A DNA stretch of 17,118 nucleotides from CAYMUR01 sp964393615 (GTDB lineage: Bacteria > Planctomycetota > Planctomycetia > Pirellulales > Pirellulaceae), in contig CAYMUR010000103.1 in NCBI GenBank assembly GCA_964393615.1, positions 1-17,118 on the forward strand, in the 5' to 3' direction. Made by a program: the position numbers and the translations under genes. Of the stretch, positions 8,486-16,434 are shown piece by piece. Position 1 is the stretch's first letter. Each line of letters opens with the position of its first letter. The notes under the pieces are model-generated. The model saw nothing but the letters and a program-made list of their open reading frames with translations, searched no databases and was not told the DNA's origin.

Positions 8486-9772
8486 ATGGCAGAACAGGTA
8501 AACTTAAAATACAACGGTCAAGAAATGCCCTTACCGACTATCGTTGGTAGTGAAGGGGAAATCGGCATTGACATCTCTCAACTGCGGGCTCAGACCAAGA
8601 TGATTACCCTGGACGAAGGGTATGTGAATACGGGCTCAGCATCGAGTGAAATCACTTACCTCAACGGTGAAGCAGGCATTTTGCGCTATCGTGGCTATCC
8701 GATCGAAGTTTTGGCTGAGAACTGTGATTTCGTCGAGGTTAGCTATTTACTTATTTACGGTGATTTACCGACCAGTCAGCAACTTGAAGATTTCCGCATG
8801 TCGATTCGCCGACACACCATGTTGCACGAAGATATGCGTTCCTTTTACAACGGCTTTCCACGTGACGCTCATCCAATGGCGATCCTCAGTTCAGTCGTCG
8901 GTGCCTTGTCAACTTTCTATCAGGATGCACTCAATCCAGACGATCCAGAACAAGTCGAAGTCTCCATCCGTCGTTTACTGGCTAAATTACCGACCATCGC
9001 TGCTTATAGCTATAAAAAATCGTTTGGCCAGCCATTGATCTATCCTCGAAACAACCTAAATTATTGCGAAAACTTTTTACGAATGATGTTTGCAGTACCA
9101 AGCGAACCGTACGCAATTGATCCCGATTTTGTCGACGCACTGAATTTGCTACTCATTGTCCATGCCGACCATGAACAGAATTGCAGTACTTCTACGGTAC
9201 GGATGGTCGGGTCCTCTGATGCTAACTTGTTCGCATCGATTTCAGCAGGTATTTGTGCTTTGTGGGGTCCTCTGCATGGTGGAGCCAACGAAGCAGTGGT
9301 ACAAATGCTGGAACGAATCATCGAAGATGATTGTAACGTTAAGAAGTTTGTCGATATGGCAAAAAGCAAAGCGGAAGGTTTCCGTCTGATGGGTTTTGGA
9401 CACCGCGTTTATAAAAACTTTGACCCACGGGCGACGATCATCAAGAAAGCATGTGACAAATTATTAGCCAAACTACAGATTGACGATCCATTGTTCGATG
9501 TCGCCCAGCAACTCGAAGAAGTGGCATTGAAAGACGAGTATTTTATCGAACGAAAACTCTATCCGAATGTCGATTTTTACTCCGGAGTCATTTATCGCGC
9601 AATCGGAATCCCAATCACCATGTTTACGGTCCTGTTTGCGATGGGACGTTTGCCAGGCTGGATTGCACACTGGATGGAAATGCATCGCTCACCTAACAAA
9701 CGCATCTGCCGGCCCCGCCAAATCTATACCGGCGTGGACGAAAGGGAGTTCGTGGCAATCGATCAACGCTGA
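8486..9772 (+). CDS. gltA: Citrate synthase (type II)
   Basis: This enzyme condenses acetyl-CoA with oxaloacetate to citrate, the first step of the TCA cycle in the cytoplasm. The ATG at 8486 gives 428 residues, close to the 427 of the E. coli enzyme; AGGA at 8471-8474 serves as ribosome site with a rather long 11-base spacer. The in-frame TTG at 8465 would overlap that site and is less likely. The catalytic triad is in place: His264 in GPLHGGANEA, His306 in GFGHRVYKNFDPRA and Asp363 in VDFYSGVIYRAIGIP. The C-terminus has the expected FAMGRLPGWIAHW and KRICRPRQIYTG segments with the substrate-binding arginine. It seems to be transcribed alone, since more than 180 bases without a gene lie on each side. 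The main alternative, 2-methylcitrate synthase, is less likely because the length and N-terminal extension match the hexameric GltA type. Confidence 0.95.
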   Translation: MAEQVNLKYNGQEMPLPTIVGSEGEIGIDISQLRAQTKMITLDEGYVNTGSASSEITYLNGEAGILRYRGYPIEVLAENCDFVEVSYLLIYGDLPTSQQLEDFRMSIRRHTMLHEDMRSFYNGFPRDAHPMAILSSVVGALSTFYQDALNPDDPEQVEVSIRRLLAKLPTIAAYSYKKSFGQPLIYPRNNLNYCENFLRMMFAVPSEPYAIDPDFVDALNLLLIVHADHEQNCSTSTVRMVGSSDANLFASISAGICALWGPLHGGANEAVVQMLERIIEDDCNVKKFVDMAKSKAEGFRLMGFGHRVYKNFDPRATIIKKACDKLLAKLQIDDPLFDVAQQLEEVALKDEYFIERKLYPNVDFYSGVIYRAIGIPITMFTVLFAMGRLPGWIAHWMEMHRSPNKRICRPRQIYTGVDEREFVAIDQR

Positions 9773-9961
9773 GATCGACACCACGATCGTTTACCTAACC
9801 GTAACAATTGACCTATCCAGCCTTGTCTGGTCGGTTTCTGTGACGTCATGCTTGCAGAAGAGCCGATACATTATCTAAGGTGGTGCGTGCTGCTTTCTTT
9901 CGTGCCGCCCCCGCACTATCTTCCTTCCCGCTCCTAGAAACCCGTCGGATCTCCGCGATTC

Positions 9962-10999
9962 ATGAAGTGTCACCTGTGCTGGCCTGTTGCAATTTGCCTG
10001 TGGGTCACCGGTCTTGAAGTGGCGCCCGCAAGTCACCACGGCTGGGTGACAGGACGAACGGTTCGCACATTTCAAGTTCCAACAACCCGACAACAGAATG
10101 AAGCACCGGTTATCACTGCCATCGCCGTCCAACCAGCGGGTAATCTTCTGGCTGTAGGCGGAGATGATCATAACATCAATATTTGGAGCATGGATTCCGG
10201 GAAATTATCGCAAAATCTGACCGGCCATTCAGACTGGATTCGTTGTCTCGCATTTGCAGCAGACGGCCAAACGCTTGCTTCCACAGGTGATGATGGGCGT
10301 GTACTTCTGTGGACTGTTAAAACCAGCCAACAACCACGAGAAATTGCCCGTCACCACTGCGTCTTGCAACAACTTCAGTTTGCTACACACAGCCATCTGT
10401 TGGCTACTATTGGTTTTCAACAAGACCTCAAAATATACAACAGTGTTACAGGGAAGGTCATACACCAGCTTTCCTGTCCGGGTAATGATATGCGCGCACT
10501 AGCTTTCTCACCCAACGGAGGTCAAGTTGCTATCGGCGGCCGAAATGGAATCATCCGCGTTTGGAACCTACCGATGGGGACCATTGCTTTCGAAGTCAAA
10601 GCTCACCAACAACGAATACGAGGGATCGCCTATTCATCAGACGGTACTAAAATCGTTTCTGTCGGCGAAGATCGACAGCTGAGGGTTGGTCACGGCAGGG
10701 ATGGAAGCGAAATTCATTCGTGGCATTTCCCCCGCACGAAAAATCTAGCGATCAGTTTTCTATCCCCTCACGAGGTCGCCGTCGCCGGTAGCGATAACTG
10801 TATCCATATCTGGAATATCAACAAGGGCCACCAACAAGGAATCCTTACCGGTCATACAGGTTCTGTTACATCGCTCCAGTCGTCTGGTCATTGGATCGTT
10901 TCAGGTAGTTACGACACAACGGTTCGCCTCTGGCAACTGGAACGTGGAAAATTCGACAACCAGGCTCTACGGTTCCCAGCACAACGCCAAACTCGTTAA
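9962..10999 (+). CDS. Probable exported WD40-repeat beta-propeller protein
   Basis: The product is a 345-residue protein made almost wholly of WD40 repeats, which serve as protein-binding scaffolds. Seven blades can be traced, for example HNINIWSMDSGK, GRVLLWTVK, LKIYNSVTGK, GIIRVWNL, RQLRVGHGRDGS, NCIHIWNINKG and TVRLWQLERG, with GH dipeptides before several of them; this suggests one complete seven-bladed ring. The N-terminus (MKCHLCWPVAICLWVTGLEVAPA) is hydrophobic and may be a signal peptide cut after APA. The fifth blade lacks the Trp-Asp at its end (VGH where VWD is expected). The ATG at 9962 is the only sensible start, with at best a weak upstream GGA. The next gene on the same strand starts 61 bases later, so the two may be co-transcribed. 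The binding partner is unknown. Confidence 0.85.
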   Translation: MKCHLCWPVAICLWVTGLEVAPASHHGWVTGRTVRTFQVPTTRQQNEAPVITAIAVQPAGNLLAVGGDDHNINIWSMDSGKLSQNLTGHSDWIRCLAFAADGQTLASTGDDGRVLLWTVKTSQQPREIARHHCVLQQLQFATHSHLLATIGFQQDLKIYNSVTGKVIHQLSCPGNDMRALAFSPNGGQVAIGGRNGIIRVWNLPMGTIAFEVKAHQQRIRGIAYSSDGTKIVSVGEDRQLRVGHGRDGSEIHSWHFPRTKNLAISFLSPHEVAVAGSDNCIHIWNINKGHQQGILTGHTGSVTSLQSSGHWIVSGSYDTTVRLWQLERGKFDNQALRFPAQRQTR

Positions 11000-11049
11000 T
11001 TCGCTCGTGGACAAGATCGACTCATATTCATGGTTTCAATAATGACGAC

Positions 11050-11053
11050 GGAG
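11050..11053 (+). promoter_or_regulatory. Ribosome binding site GGAG that decides a GTG start
   Basis: GGAG lies seven bases before the GTG at 11061. The nearby ATG at 11042 reads only a few codons to a stop, so the GTG is the supported start of the surface-protein gene. Confidence 0.7.
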
Positions 11054-11060
11054 AACAAAG

Positions 11061-13409
11061 GTGAATCAAGTCGGTGAAACACTAGTCTCATCCCAACGTT
11101 GTCAAAGGCCAACGGACCGTGGTCCGCGCTGGGGTACAGCGCGACGACATGCTGCGTTCGAACTAGTTGAACCTCGTAAATTACTACATGCAAATCACTT
11201 ACACATCGCTATGGATGCTGGGTACGACTCCAGCGACAACCTCATTGAAGAGCTGCTCGAAATACAATCTATCGACTGCGCTACAGACTTACGTCTCGGT
11301 CTACTTCATGACAAAACGGATGAATATTTCACCCATTTCAGCACGGATCGCAACATGACGGATTGTTCGGACCAAGATCGCCCAGAAAACATGAGCGATC
11401 AAGTCCTATCCGCCGACAACAATGTCCAGGCAAGGGCAAGCATTTCTGGGTTTGTTTACTCGAAAACAAACGTTCCTGGTGAGCAGCATGCGGACAATAA
11501 ACCTTTAGAAAACGTCACCATACAATTGCTCGATGAAGAGTCTAACGTCATCGCTGTTACTCGTACTGGCAGGAATGGCCATTACCTGTTCGAAGCACTC
11601 ATACCTGGCCTGTATTCTATCATTGCACCGCAACTTCCAGCGTTTTTTGACGCTAGTCAGCAAATATCAAATGGTAACAGAAATACCAGCAATTCCAATC
11701 AAGTAAAAACAATCCAATTGCCCGAAGAGTCATTGGCCGGAATTAATTTCTTTGCTTTGTCAGCTGCGAGTCTTTCCGGATTTGTGTTTCAGGACGGAGA
11801 ACCAGTAATCACTCATGACGGCCAGGCAGCAGACAATCTGCTGGCCACAAAAGATGGTCAGCTGACACCGGATGACATCCCTCTTCCAGGTGTCATCGTA
11901 CAACTGCGCAATGGAATGACTGGTCAACCGATCACCGGCGCCATGATCATTCCCGGTACTTATCCCGCAGGACCCATTCAAACCACAACCAATGCCGATG
12001 GGTATTATCAATTTGACGGATTGCCACCAGGAAACTATGCCGTCTACACCATACAGCCCCAGGGGTTTGCTGATGGTATTGACACACCAGGTACGACTTC
12101 CGGGATCGCGATCAATCCTGGCAATTCATCACACTACGCGTTGCTCTCGTTGGCGGAAGATCCCCACAATGATGCGATCCTTCGCATTCCACTGCGACAC
12201 GGTGAGCACTCACAGATGAACAATTTTAGTGAAATCGTCATGGGGCAAGAAACCATTGTGTTTCCACTGCACCTGCCAAAAAATCACGTCACACATGTGT
12301 CACCTGTAATGACACCAGTCCAACCGGCTGGTAACCGTCCAGTCGTTGTACCCATTCCTGAAATGTCCTTATCTCCACCACTTGATGGTAGTGGTGGTAC
12401 AATCAGCTATGCCTGGCACTTGAGCATTGTCAACGCGGGACATCCACGAGGTGACGAAAACGTGAAACATGGAGACTCCACCGTCTGGTTAACCAGTACA
12501 ACCATCGAACCTCCAACCTGGGACAGTCAATACGCTCGCAAGGCTCGTTGGCGATTAGCCAGTGTACGTAACGGAAAAATCACCGAGATTCGATATGACA
12601 TTTTTGGATTATTCGGTAGTATTCCGATCACGGGGGATTTTAATGGCAACGGTATCGACGATTATGGCGTCTTTTTTCAGGGAGAATGGTTCCTTGATTT
12701 GAACGGTGATCGCACCTGGGATCGCTATGACCTGTGGGCAAAACTAGGTTCCGCTGGCGATCTACCAGTCACAGGAGACTGGGACGGTGACGGTAAGGAC
12801 GACATTGGAATCTTCGGAACCGCATGGCCTGGCGACCGACGTGCCTTGGCCGCTGAAGCGGGTTTACCCGATGTCAACAGCCGAGAGACCGGCCGATATA
12901 AGAATTTACCACCACAATCGATCGAAGCCACTATTGGCCATCGTCTACTAAAATTCACTTCACAAGGACGTACACGAGCCGACTTAATTGACCATGTATT
13001 CCACGTCGGTAGGGCTGGAGGTCGTCCCGTAGCAGGAGATTGGAACGGTGACGGAATTCAGACCGTGGGCGTATTTAAAAATGGAACGTGGTTTTTGGAT
13101 TGGGATGGAGACGGCAGGCTGACATCTCATGACAAGAGTATCCGTTTTGGCCAATCAAACGATACACCAGTAGTCGGCGATTTTAACGGTGATGGCATCG
13201 ACGAAATCGGCATTTACCGTTCGGGCACTTGGATACTGGATACCAACAGCAACGGAAAACAGGATCGTCGCGACGAAGTGTTTCGTCTTGGCAATGCCGT
13301 GGAGGTCCCCGTCACCGGTGACTGGGACGGAGATGGAACGGATGATGTCGGAGTTTACGGAGAAGTGATCACCAACGTCGCCTCTCGGCCCCATCCGTCC
13401 TCTGATTAA
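11061..13409 (+). CDS. Large exported protein with LEPR-like motif, two SdrD B-type domains and five Asp/Gly-rich 47-residue repeats
   Basis: The 782-residue product looks like a planctomycete surface or secreted protein. An Arg-rich N-terminus leads to VEPRKLL at residues 36-42, a variant of the LEPR-x-LL motif near the start of many exported planctomycete proteins; no classical signal peptide is obvious. Two SdrD B/prealbumin-like domains follow, from SISGFV (127) to about 195 and from LSGFVFQDG (238) to about 350, each with a G-YxF-GLxPG-Y turn. A Pro-rich middle leads to five repeats starting at residues 522, 569, 656, 703 and 750 (PVTGDWDGDGKDDIGIF type). Their DxDGDGxDD loops resemble calcium-binding FG-GAP or VCBS elements. 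Repeat 2 carries about 40 extra residues. There is no C-terminal anchor. Adhesion or matrix function is inferred from the domain types only. Confidence 0.85.
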   Translation: MNQVGETLVSSQRCQRPTDRGPRWGTARRHAAFELVEPRKLLHANHLHIAMDAGYDSSDNLIEELLEIQSIDCATDLRLGLLHDKTDEYFTHFSTDRNMTDCSDQDRPENMSDQVLSADNNVQARASISGFVYSKTNVPGEQHADNKPLENVTIQLLDEESNVIAVTRTGRNGHYLFEALIPGLYSIIAPQLPAFFDASQQISNGNRNTSNSNQVKTIQLPEESLAGINFFALSAASLSGFVFQDGEPVITHDGQAADNLLATKDGQLTPDDIPLPGVIVQLRNGMTGQPITGAMIIPGTYPAGPIQTTTNADGYYQFDGLPPGNYAVYTIQPQGFADGIDTPGTTSGIAINPGNSSHYALLSLAEDPHNDAILRIPLRHGEHSQMNNFSEIVMGQETIVFPLHLPKNHVTHVSPVMTPVQPAGNRPVVVPIPEMSLSPPLDGSGGTISYAWHLSIVNAGHPRGDENVKHGDSTVWLTSTTIEPPTWDSQYARKARWRLASVRNGKITEIRYDIFGLFGSIPITGDFNGNGIDDYGVFFQGEWFLDLNGDRTWDRYDLWAKLGSAGDLPVTGDWDGDGKDDIGIFGTAWPGDRRALAAEAGLPDVNSRETGRYKNLPPQSIEATIGHRLLKFTSQGRTRADLIDHVFHVGRAGGRPVAGDWNGDGIQTVGVFKNGTWFLDWDGDGRLTSHDKSIRFGQSNDTPVVGDFNGDGIDEIGIYRSGTWILDTNSNGKQDRRDEVFRLGNAVEVPVTGDWDGDGTDDVGVYGEVITNVASRPHPSSD

Positions 13410-13444
13410 GACACAGCGAACAAAAGGAGCCTCGTGGACATTCA

Positions 13445-13615
13445 TTAACCACCCTTCAATTGCTCCGCCTCGGCTTCTAATGTTGAGATCTCAACCTCGA
13501 TGCGTTCCACTTCGTCTGGTTCGTCCTGTTGCTGCTTTGCACCCACTAGTTGCAGACGCAATTTCTGCAAACGTCGCCGCAGGATTTCCAATCTTTTTTT
13601 CGCTTTTTTGTCCAT
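13445..13615 (-). CDS. Small coiled-coil protein (56 residues), unknown function
   Basis: On the minus strand an ATG at 13615-13613 opens 56 codons ending in TAA at 13447-13445. The product starts MDKKAKKRLEILRRRLQKLR and ends TLEAEAEQLKGG, with Leu/Ile/Val at heptad-like spacing and alternating basic and acidic blocks: a Lys/Arg-rich first half, then a Gln-Asp-Glu-Pro break and an acidic second half, as in a helical hairpin or dimeric coiled coil. Its start is 32 bases after the stop of the membrane-protein gene on the same strand, which supports one transcript. It faces the end of the surface-protein gene, 35 bases away. I recall similar short unnamed proteins in Planctomycetes but cannot verify that. 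The function is unknown. Confidence 0.7.
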   Translation of the reverse strand: MDKKAKKRLEILRRRLQKLRLQLVGAKQQQDEPDEVERIEVEISTLEAEAEQLKGG

Positions 13616-13647
13616 CTTCAAATGTCACCCGCGGTTATTAGGAATGT

Positions 13648-14145
13648 CTATTCAGTGCTCACGGTCGGATTTCCGACCGGGTCTGTGGCAGGTGGGTTGA
13701 GATGCGATTCTTTCATCACACCCGCCAGCAATACTATCAAGACGGCCAAGGCAACCGTCAGAGAAATCCACTTCGGTGAATTTTGACGCATCATCTCTGC
13801 CTTTGTACTGCGGCCTGTGATTCGACTCATCAGGAAAAAGACCACCAAGGCCAGAAGTATTTTGACAGCCAGCAGACTGTGGTACCAACCTTCAACCAAT
13901 TTGAATTCACCTGCCTTGGCCATCAATATAATATTGACGACACCACTTCCTATCAGCAACAGAATCGACAGCATTACCAACTTGGACCAATGCGGCCGCA
14001 TTGCCTGAAACCGTTCTTTCCGCTGGTCATCTTCCAAATCTGATACGCCGGGCCAGACAACGCGCCAGTGAAAGAAGGCACTACCCACCAAACCAATGGC
14101 ACCCAAAATATGCATCCATCGCAACAATATGGTCAGCCAAAACAT
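13648..14145 (-). CDS. Four-helix integral membrane protein, CopD-like
   Basis: The 165-residue product has four hydrophobic segments, roughly residues 3-25, 54-75, 88-106 and 125-143. The segments RWMHILGAIGLVGSAFF (His12) and WYHSLLAVKILLALV (His89) resemble the His-bearing helices of CopD-family proteins, where such residues could bind copper or haem. The C-terminal tail is short, polar and Pro-rich. The start is decided by a perfect AGGAGG four bases upstream (14150-14155 on the plus strand). The small coiled-coil gene follows 32 bases downstream in the same direction. The fold class is well supported; copper or haem binding is inference from two histidines and weak similarity. Confidence 0.75.
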   Translation of the reverse strand: MFWLTILLRWMHILGAIGLVGSAFFHWRVVWPGVSDLEDDQRKERFQAMRPHWSKLVMLSILLLIGSGVVNIILMAKAGEFKLVEGWYHSLLAVKILLALVVFFLMSRITGRSTKAEMMRQNSPKWISLTVALAVLIVLLAGVMKESHLNPPATDPVGNPTVSTE

Positions 14146-14149
14146 AGAA

Positions 14150-14155
14150 CCTCCT
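14150..14155 (-). promoter_or_regulatory. Perfect Shine-Dalgarno AGGAGG of the membrane-protein gene
   Basis: The minus strand reads AGGAGG, then TTCT, then ATG. This is the strongest ribosome site in the window and implies high translation of the membrane-protein gene despite the short four-base spacer. Confidence 0.75.
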
Positions 14156-14277
14156 CAATTTTATGATATTTGGTACGGCACCTTCACGCGCCTTGCATTG
14201 ATCTTATCAACCAAGACGAATCACTTCTACGAAAGCAACCAACTTCCCTGTTCACAATTATCACCAGGAACCGCGAC

Positions 14278-14295
14278 GGGAGGAAGGCCCCTCCC
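14278..14295 (-). terminator. GC-rich hairpin downstream of cca, possible terminator
   Basis: GGGAGG (14278-14283), a six-base loop and CCTCCC (14290-14295) form a perfect 6-bp GC stem 41 bases beyond the cca stop on the minus strand. No T run follows, so it is not a textbook Rho-independent terminator; it may slow polymerase or protect the 3' end of the transcript. Confidence 0.3.
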
Positions 14296-14336
14296 AATAC
14301 GGTTTCCGGACGGCAAAATCCTGAATCGTGAAGGCA

Positions 14337-15599
14337 CTACGTCAACCGCTCCCGCAGGCGATCCACTAGTTCTAAGGCTTCCTTTCTACTCACAATCTGC
14401 TTGTTTAATTGGGCGTCTCGAACGGCATCAAGTAACACTCGAAATTCCTTACCAGCACTCAAGCCGTGAAAGATCAAATCGTCACCCGTAATGAGTGGTA
14501 ACGGATTGAGCTCTAAAGGGTCAAGCTGCAAGCGGTCGCGACAAAACTCTGTTTCCTGTGTTTTGCCTGTCGTTTGATATTCGATGGCTGTCGCCAATTG
14601 CAGCAATTCATCAATTGCCGGATCAATCAAAATTCTCTGCAGGCATGGCCAATCCGTCTGGTGTGCTCGCCTCAACGTTCCCTCACAGGCAATCATCCGT
14701 CCAATTCGACGTGTTTCCTCATTGGACAGCTTCCAACAACGGCACACCTGTTCGACAAGACCTATGTCACCCCGAACCACAGGCCACAACAACGCGGCCA
14801 GGGACACTGAAAACGTCGGGTCCGACAACGCACCGAGGATACGCAACCACGTTTCCTTTTCTTCACCAACACCATCACACCACTGACCAACTTCGGGAAT
14901 CACTACTTTAAGTAAATTTAAGCGGCCTAATAACTGAACACCCCGACTGCGTTCTGGATGCACAAGTATTTGCCGCATTTCCGCGGCAATTCTTTCGGCA
15001 CTAACCACCACCAATTCGTCGGCAAATTGCCGGATTGCCCTTTCGGTATCGATGTCCAATTCAAACTGAAAAGTTGTCGCAAAACGAATGGCACGCAACA
15101 TTCGCAATTTATCTTCTTGAATGCGATGCTCGGGATCACCAATCGCTCGGACAATTTTCCGTTTAATATCTTGTTCACCGTTGACATAGTCGATAACGCG
15201 CTGCTCTATCGGATCGTAAAATAGCCCGTTGATTGTAAAGTCTCGGCGTTGAGCGTCTTCGCGTGCATTACTAAAAGTCACCCCGTCGGGATGCCGACCA
15301 TCACTATAGTCCGCATCTTGACGAAAAGTAGCGACATCAATTTGTTCGGCTCCCGCCGGCCCCAACACCGTGATGACTCCAAACGACGCTCCAATGGTAA
15401 GCGTACGCCGCTGGCCAAATACTCGACGAATCTCTTCAGGTGTAGCACTCGTCGCAACATCGTAATCTTTGGGAACTCGTCCCAACAGTTGGTCTCGCAC
15501 ACAACCGCCGGCCCAGACCGTCTCGTATCCGGCTCCCCGCAAACAGCGTACTACCTTGACCGCAAATTCTCGCGACTTATCAGCTGAGATCGCATTCAT
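14337..15599 (-). CDS. cca: CCA-adding tRNA nucleotidyltransferase (class II)
   Basis: This enzyme adds or repairs the 3'-terminal CCA of tRNAs without a nucleic-acid template. The 420-residue product starts at the ATG at 15599-15597, with a weak AGGG upstream. The head domain shows the nucleotidyltransferase motif GGCVRDQLLG at 31-40, the metal-binding DYD at 45-47, a further Asp88 in QIDVATFR, RRDFTIN at 118-124 (ribose/flexible-loop motif) and EDKLRMLRAIRF at 162-173 with the nucleobase-selecting segment beyond (SAERIAAEM). The C-terminal helical part ends with TGDDLI and a helix typical of the tRNA-binding tail. No HD phosphohydrolase domain is seen. Poly(A) polymerase is a close paralogue and cannot be excluded from sequence alone, but length and lineage favour CCA addition. 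It is divergent from the rhodanese gene. Confidence 0.9.
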   Translation of the reverse strand: MNAISADKSREFAVKVVRCLRGAGYETVWAGGCVRDQLLGRVPKDYDVATSATPEEIRRVFGQRRTLTIGASFGVITVLGPAGAEQIDVATFRQDADYSDGRHPDGVTFSNAREDAQRRDFTINGLFYDPIEQRVIDYVNGEQDIKRKIVRAIGDPEHRIQEDKLRMLRAIRFATTFQFELDIDTERAIRQFADELVVVSAERIAAEMRQILVHPERSRGVQLLGRLNLLKVVIPEVGQWCDGVGEEKETWLRILGALSDPTFSVSLAALLWPVVRGDIGLVEQVCRCWKLSNEETRRIGRMIACEGTLRRAHQTDWPCLQRILIDPAIDELLQLATAIEYQTTGKTQETEFCRDRLQLDPLELNPLPLITGDDLIFHGLSAGKEFRVLLDAVRDAQLNKQIVSRKEALELVDRLRERLT

Positions 15600-15791
15600 A
15601 CCAACAGGCCCTGCGTTTTTCCTGTAATGTTTCTTTTATCCTGACCGATATCAGCTGGCGCATCAACTCGGCATCCAAGGTTCTTCATGCCCAATGGCCG
15701 ACCCACAACCTGTCAGCTATGATGGACGTTTTAGCTCATTCTCACATCGGCAAAAGTGGCCAAAATGGTTGCCGCAAGGGAAACAACCTCA

Positions 15792-16151
15792 ATGACCGAG
15801 AAAAACATTATTCCTGATCCATCATTCTCGTTGAATATCGATTGCCAGACAGTCAAACAAATGCTAGATGCTGGCGAAAATTTTTTACTACTGGATTGCC
15901 GAAATCCAGACGAATACCAAACAGTCCATCTCGATGGAGCGCGGTTACTACCGATGGGCGAGTTGCCTGAACGGATCGGTGAACTTGATTCATTTCGGGA
16001 TCAACGCATCGTTGTCTACTGCCACCTGGGAGGGCGCAGTTTACAAGTGACTGAATGGTTGCACACCCTTGGTTTCAACAAGGCACAAAACATGCTGGGA
16101 GGCATCGATGCCTGGGCCAGTACCATCGATCCGATGCTCCCCAGGTATTAG
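15792..16151 (+). CDS. Single-domain rhodanese-like protein (sulfurtransferase)
   Basis: Rhodanese domains carry sulfur as a cysteine persulfide. The domain runs from about residue 14 to the C-terminus of this 119-residue protein. LLDCRNPDEYQTVHLDGA matches the substrate-entry region and YCHLGGRS gives the CxxGxR active loop with the catalytic cysteine at residue 77; GFNKAQNMLGGIDAW is the typical closing helix and strand. I chose ATG 15792 because AGGG at 15777-15780 precedes it and the domain begins soon after; GTG 15756 would add 12 residues without homology value. There is no signal peptide, so a cytoplasmic site is likely. It stands alone between cca and queC. The sulfur donor and acceptor are unknown; a link to tRNA thiolation would be guesswork. 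Confidence 0.88.
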   Translation: MTEKNIIPDPSFSLNIDCQTVKQMLDAGENFLLLDCRNPDEYQTVHLDGARLLPMGELPERIGELDSFRDQRIVVYCHLGGRSLQVTEWLHTLGFNKAQNMLGGIDAWASTIDPMLPRY

Positions 16152-16434
16152 TCACCACATGGTAAGGCCAGAAAGTCGTCCACCAAAAAACACACCCGTG
16201 GAGGCGGACATCAGTCATTTCAGATGCTAGCAATGCGAACTTTGTGAAAATACCGAAACGATCACAAAGCCATCAAAACATTAGCAGCCCTTTCGATATC
16301 TGCACTCTGTCGAAATTACCAGTTTCAGGCTTCCTACTGCTTCACAAAAATGTTCTGAAAATTTCTCTGGTGAAAAGCAGCTTCGGTAAACAGTGGCTGC
16401 AGCCAGCTTTCACTCAACACTAACACTTGGCACG

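Noticed and set aside
16152..16434. Possible preQ1 riboswitch upstream of queC
   Set aside because: No small H-type pseudoknot pattern or A-rich tail could be recognised; the weak TCCAC/GTGGA pairing near 16180 is too short.
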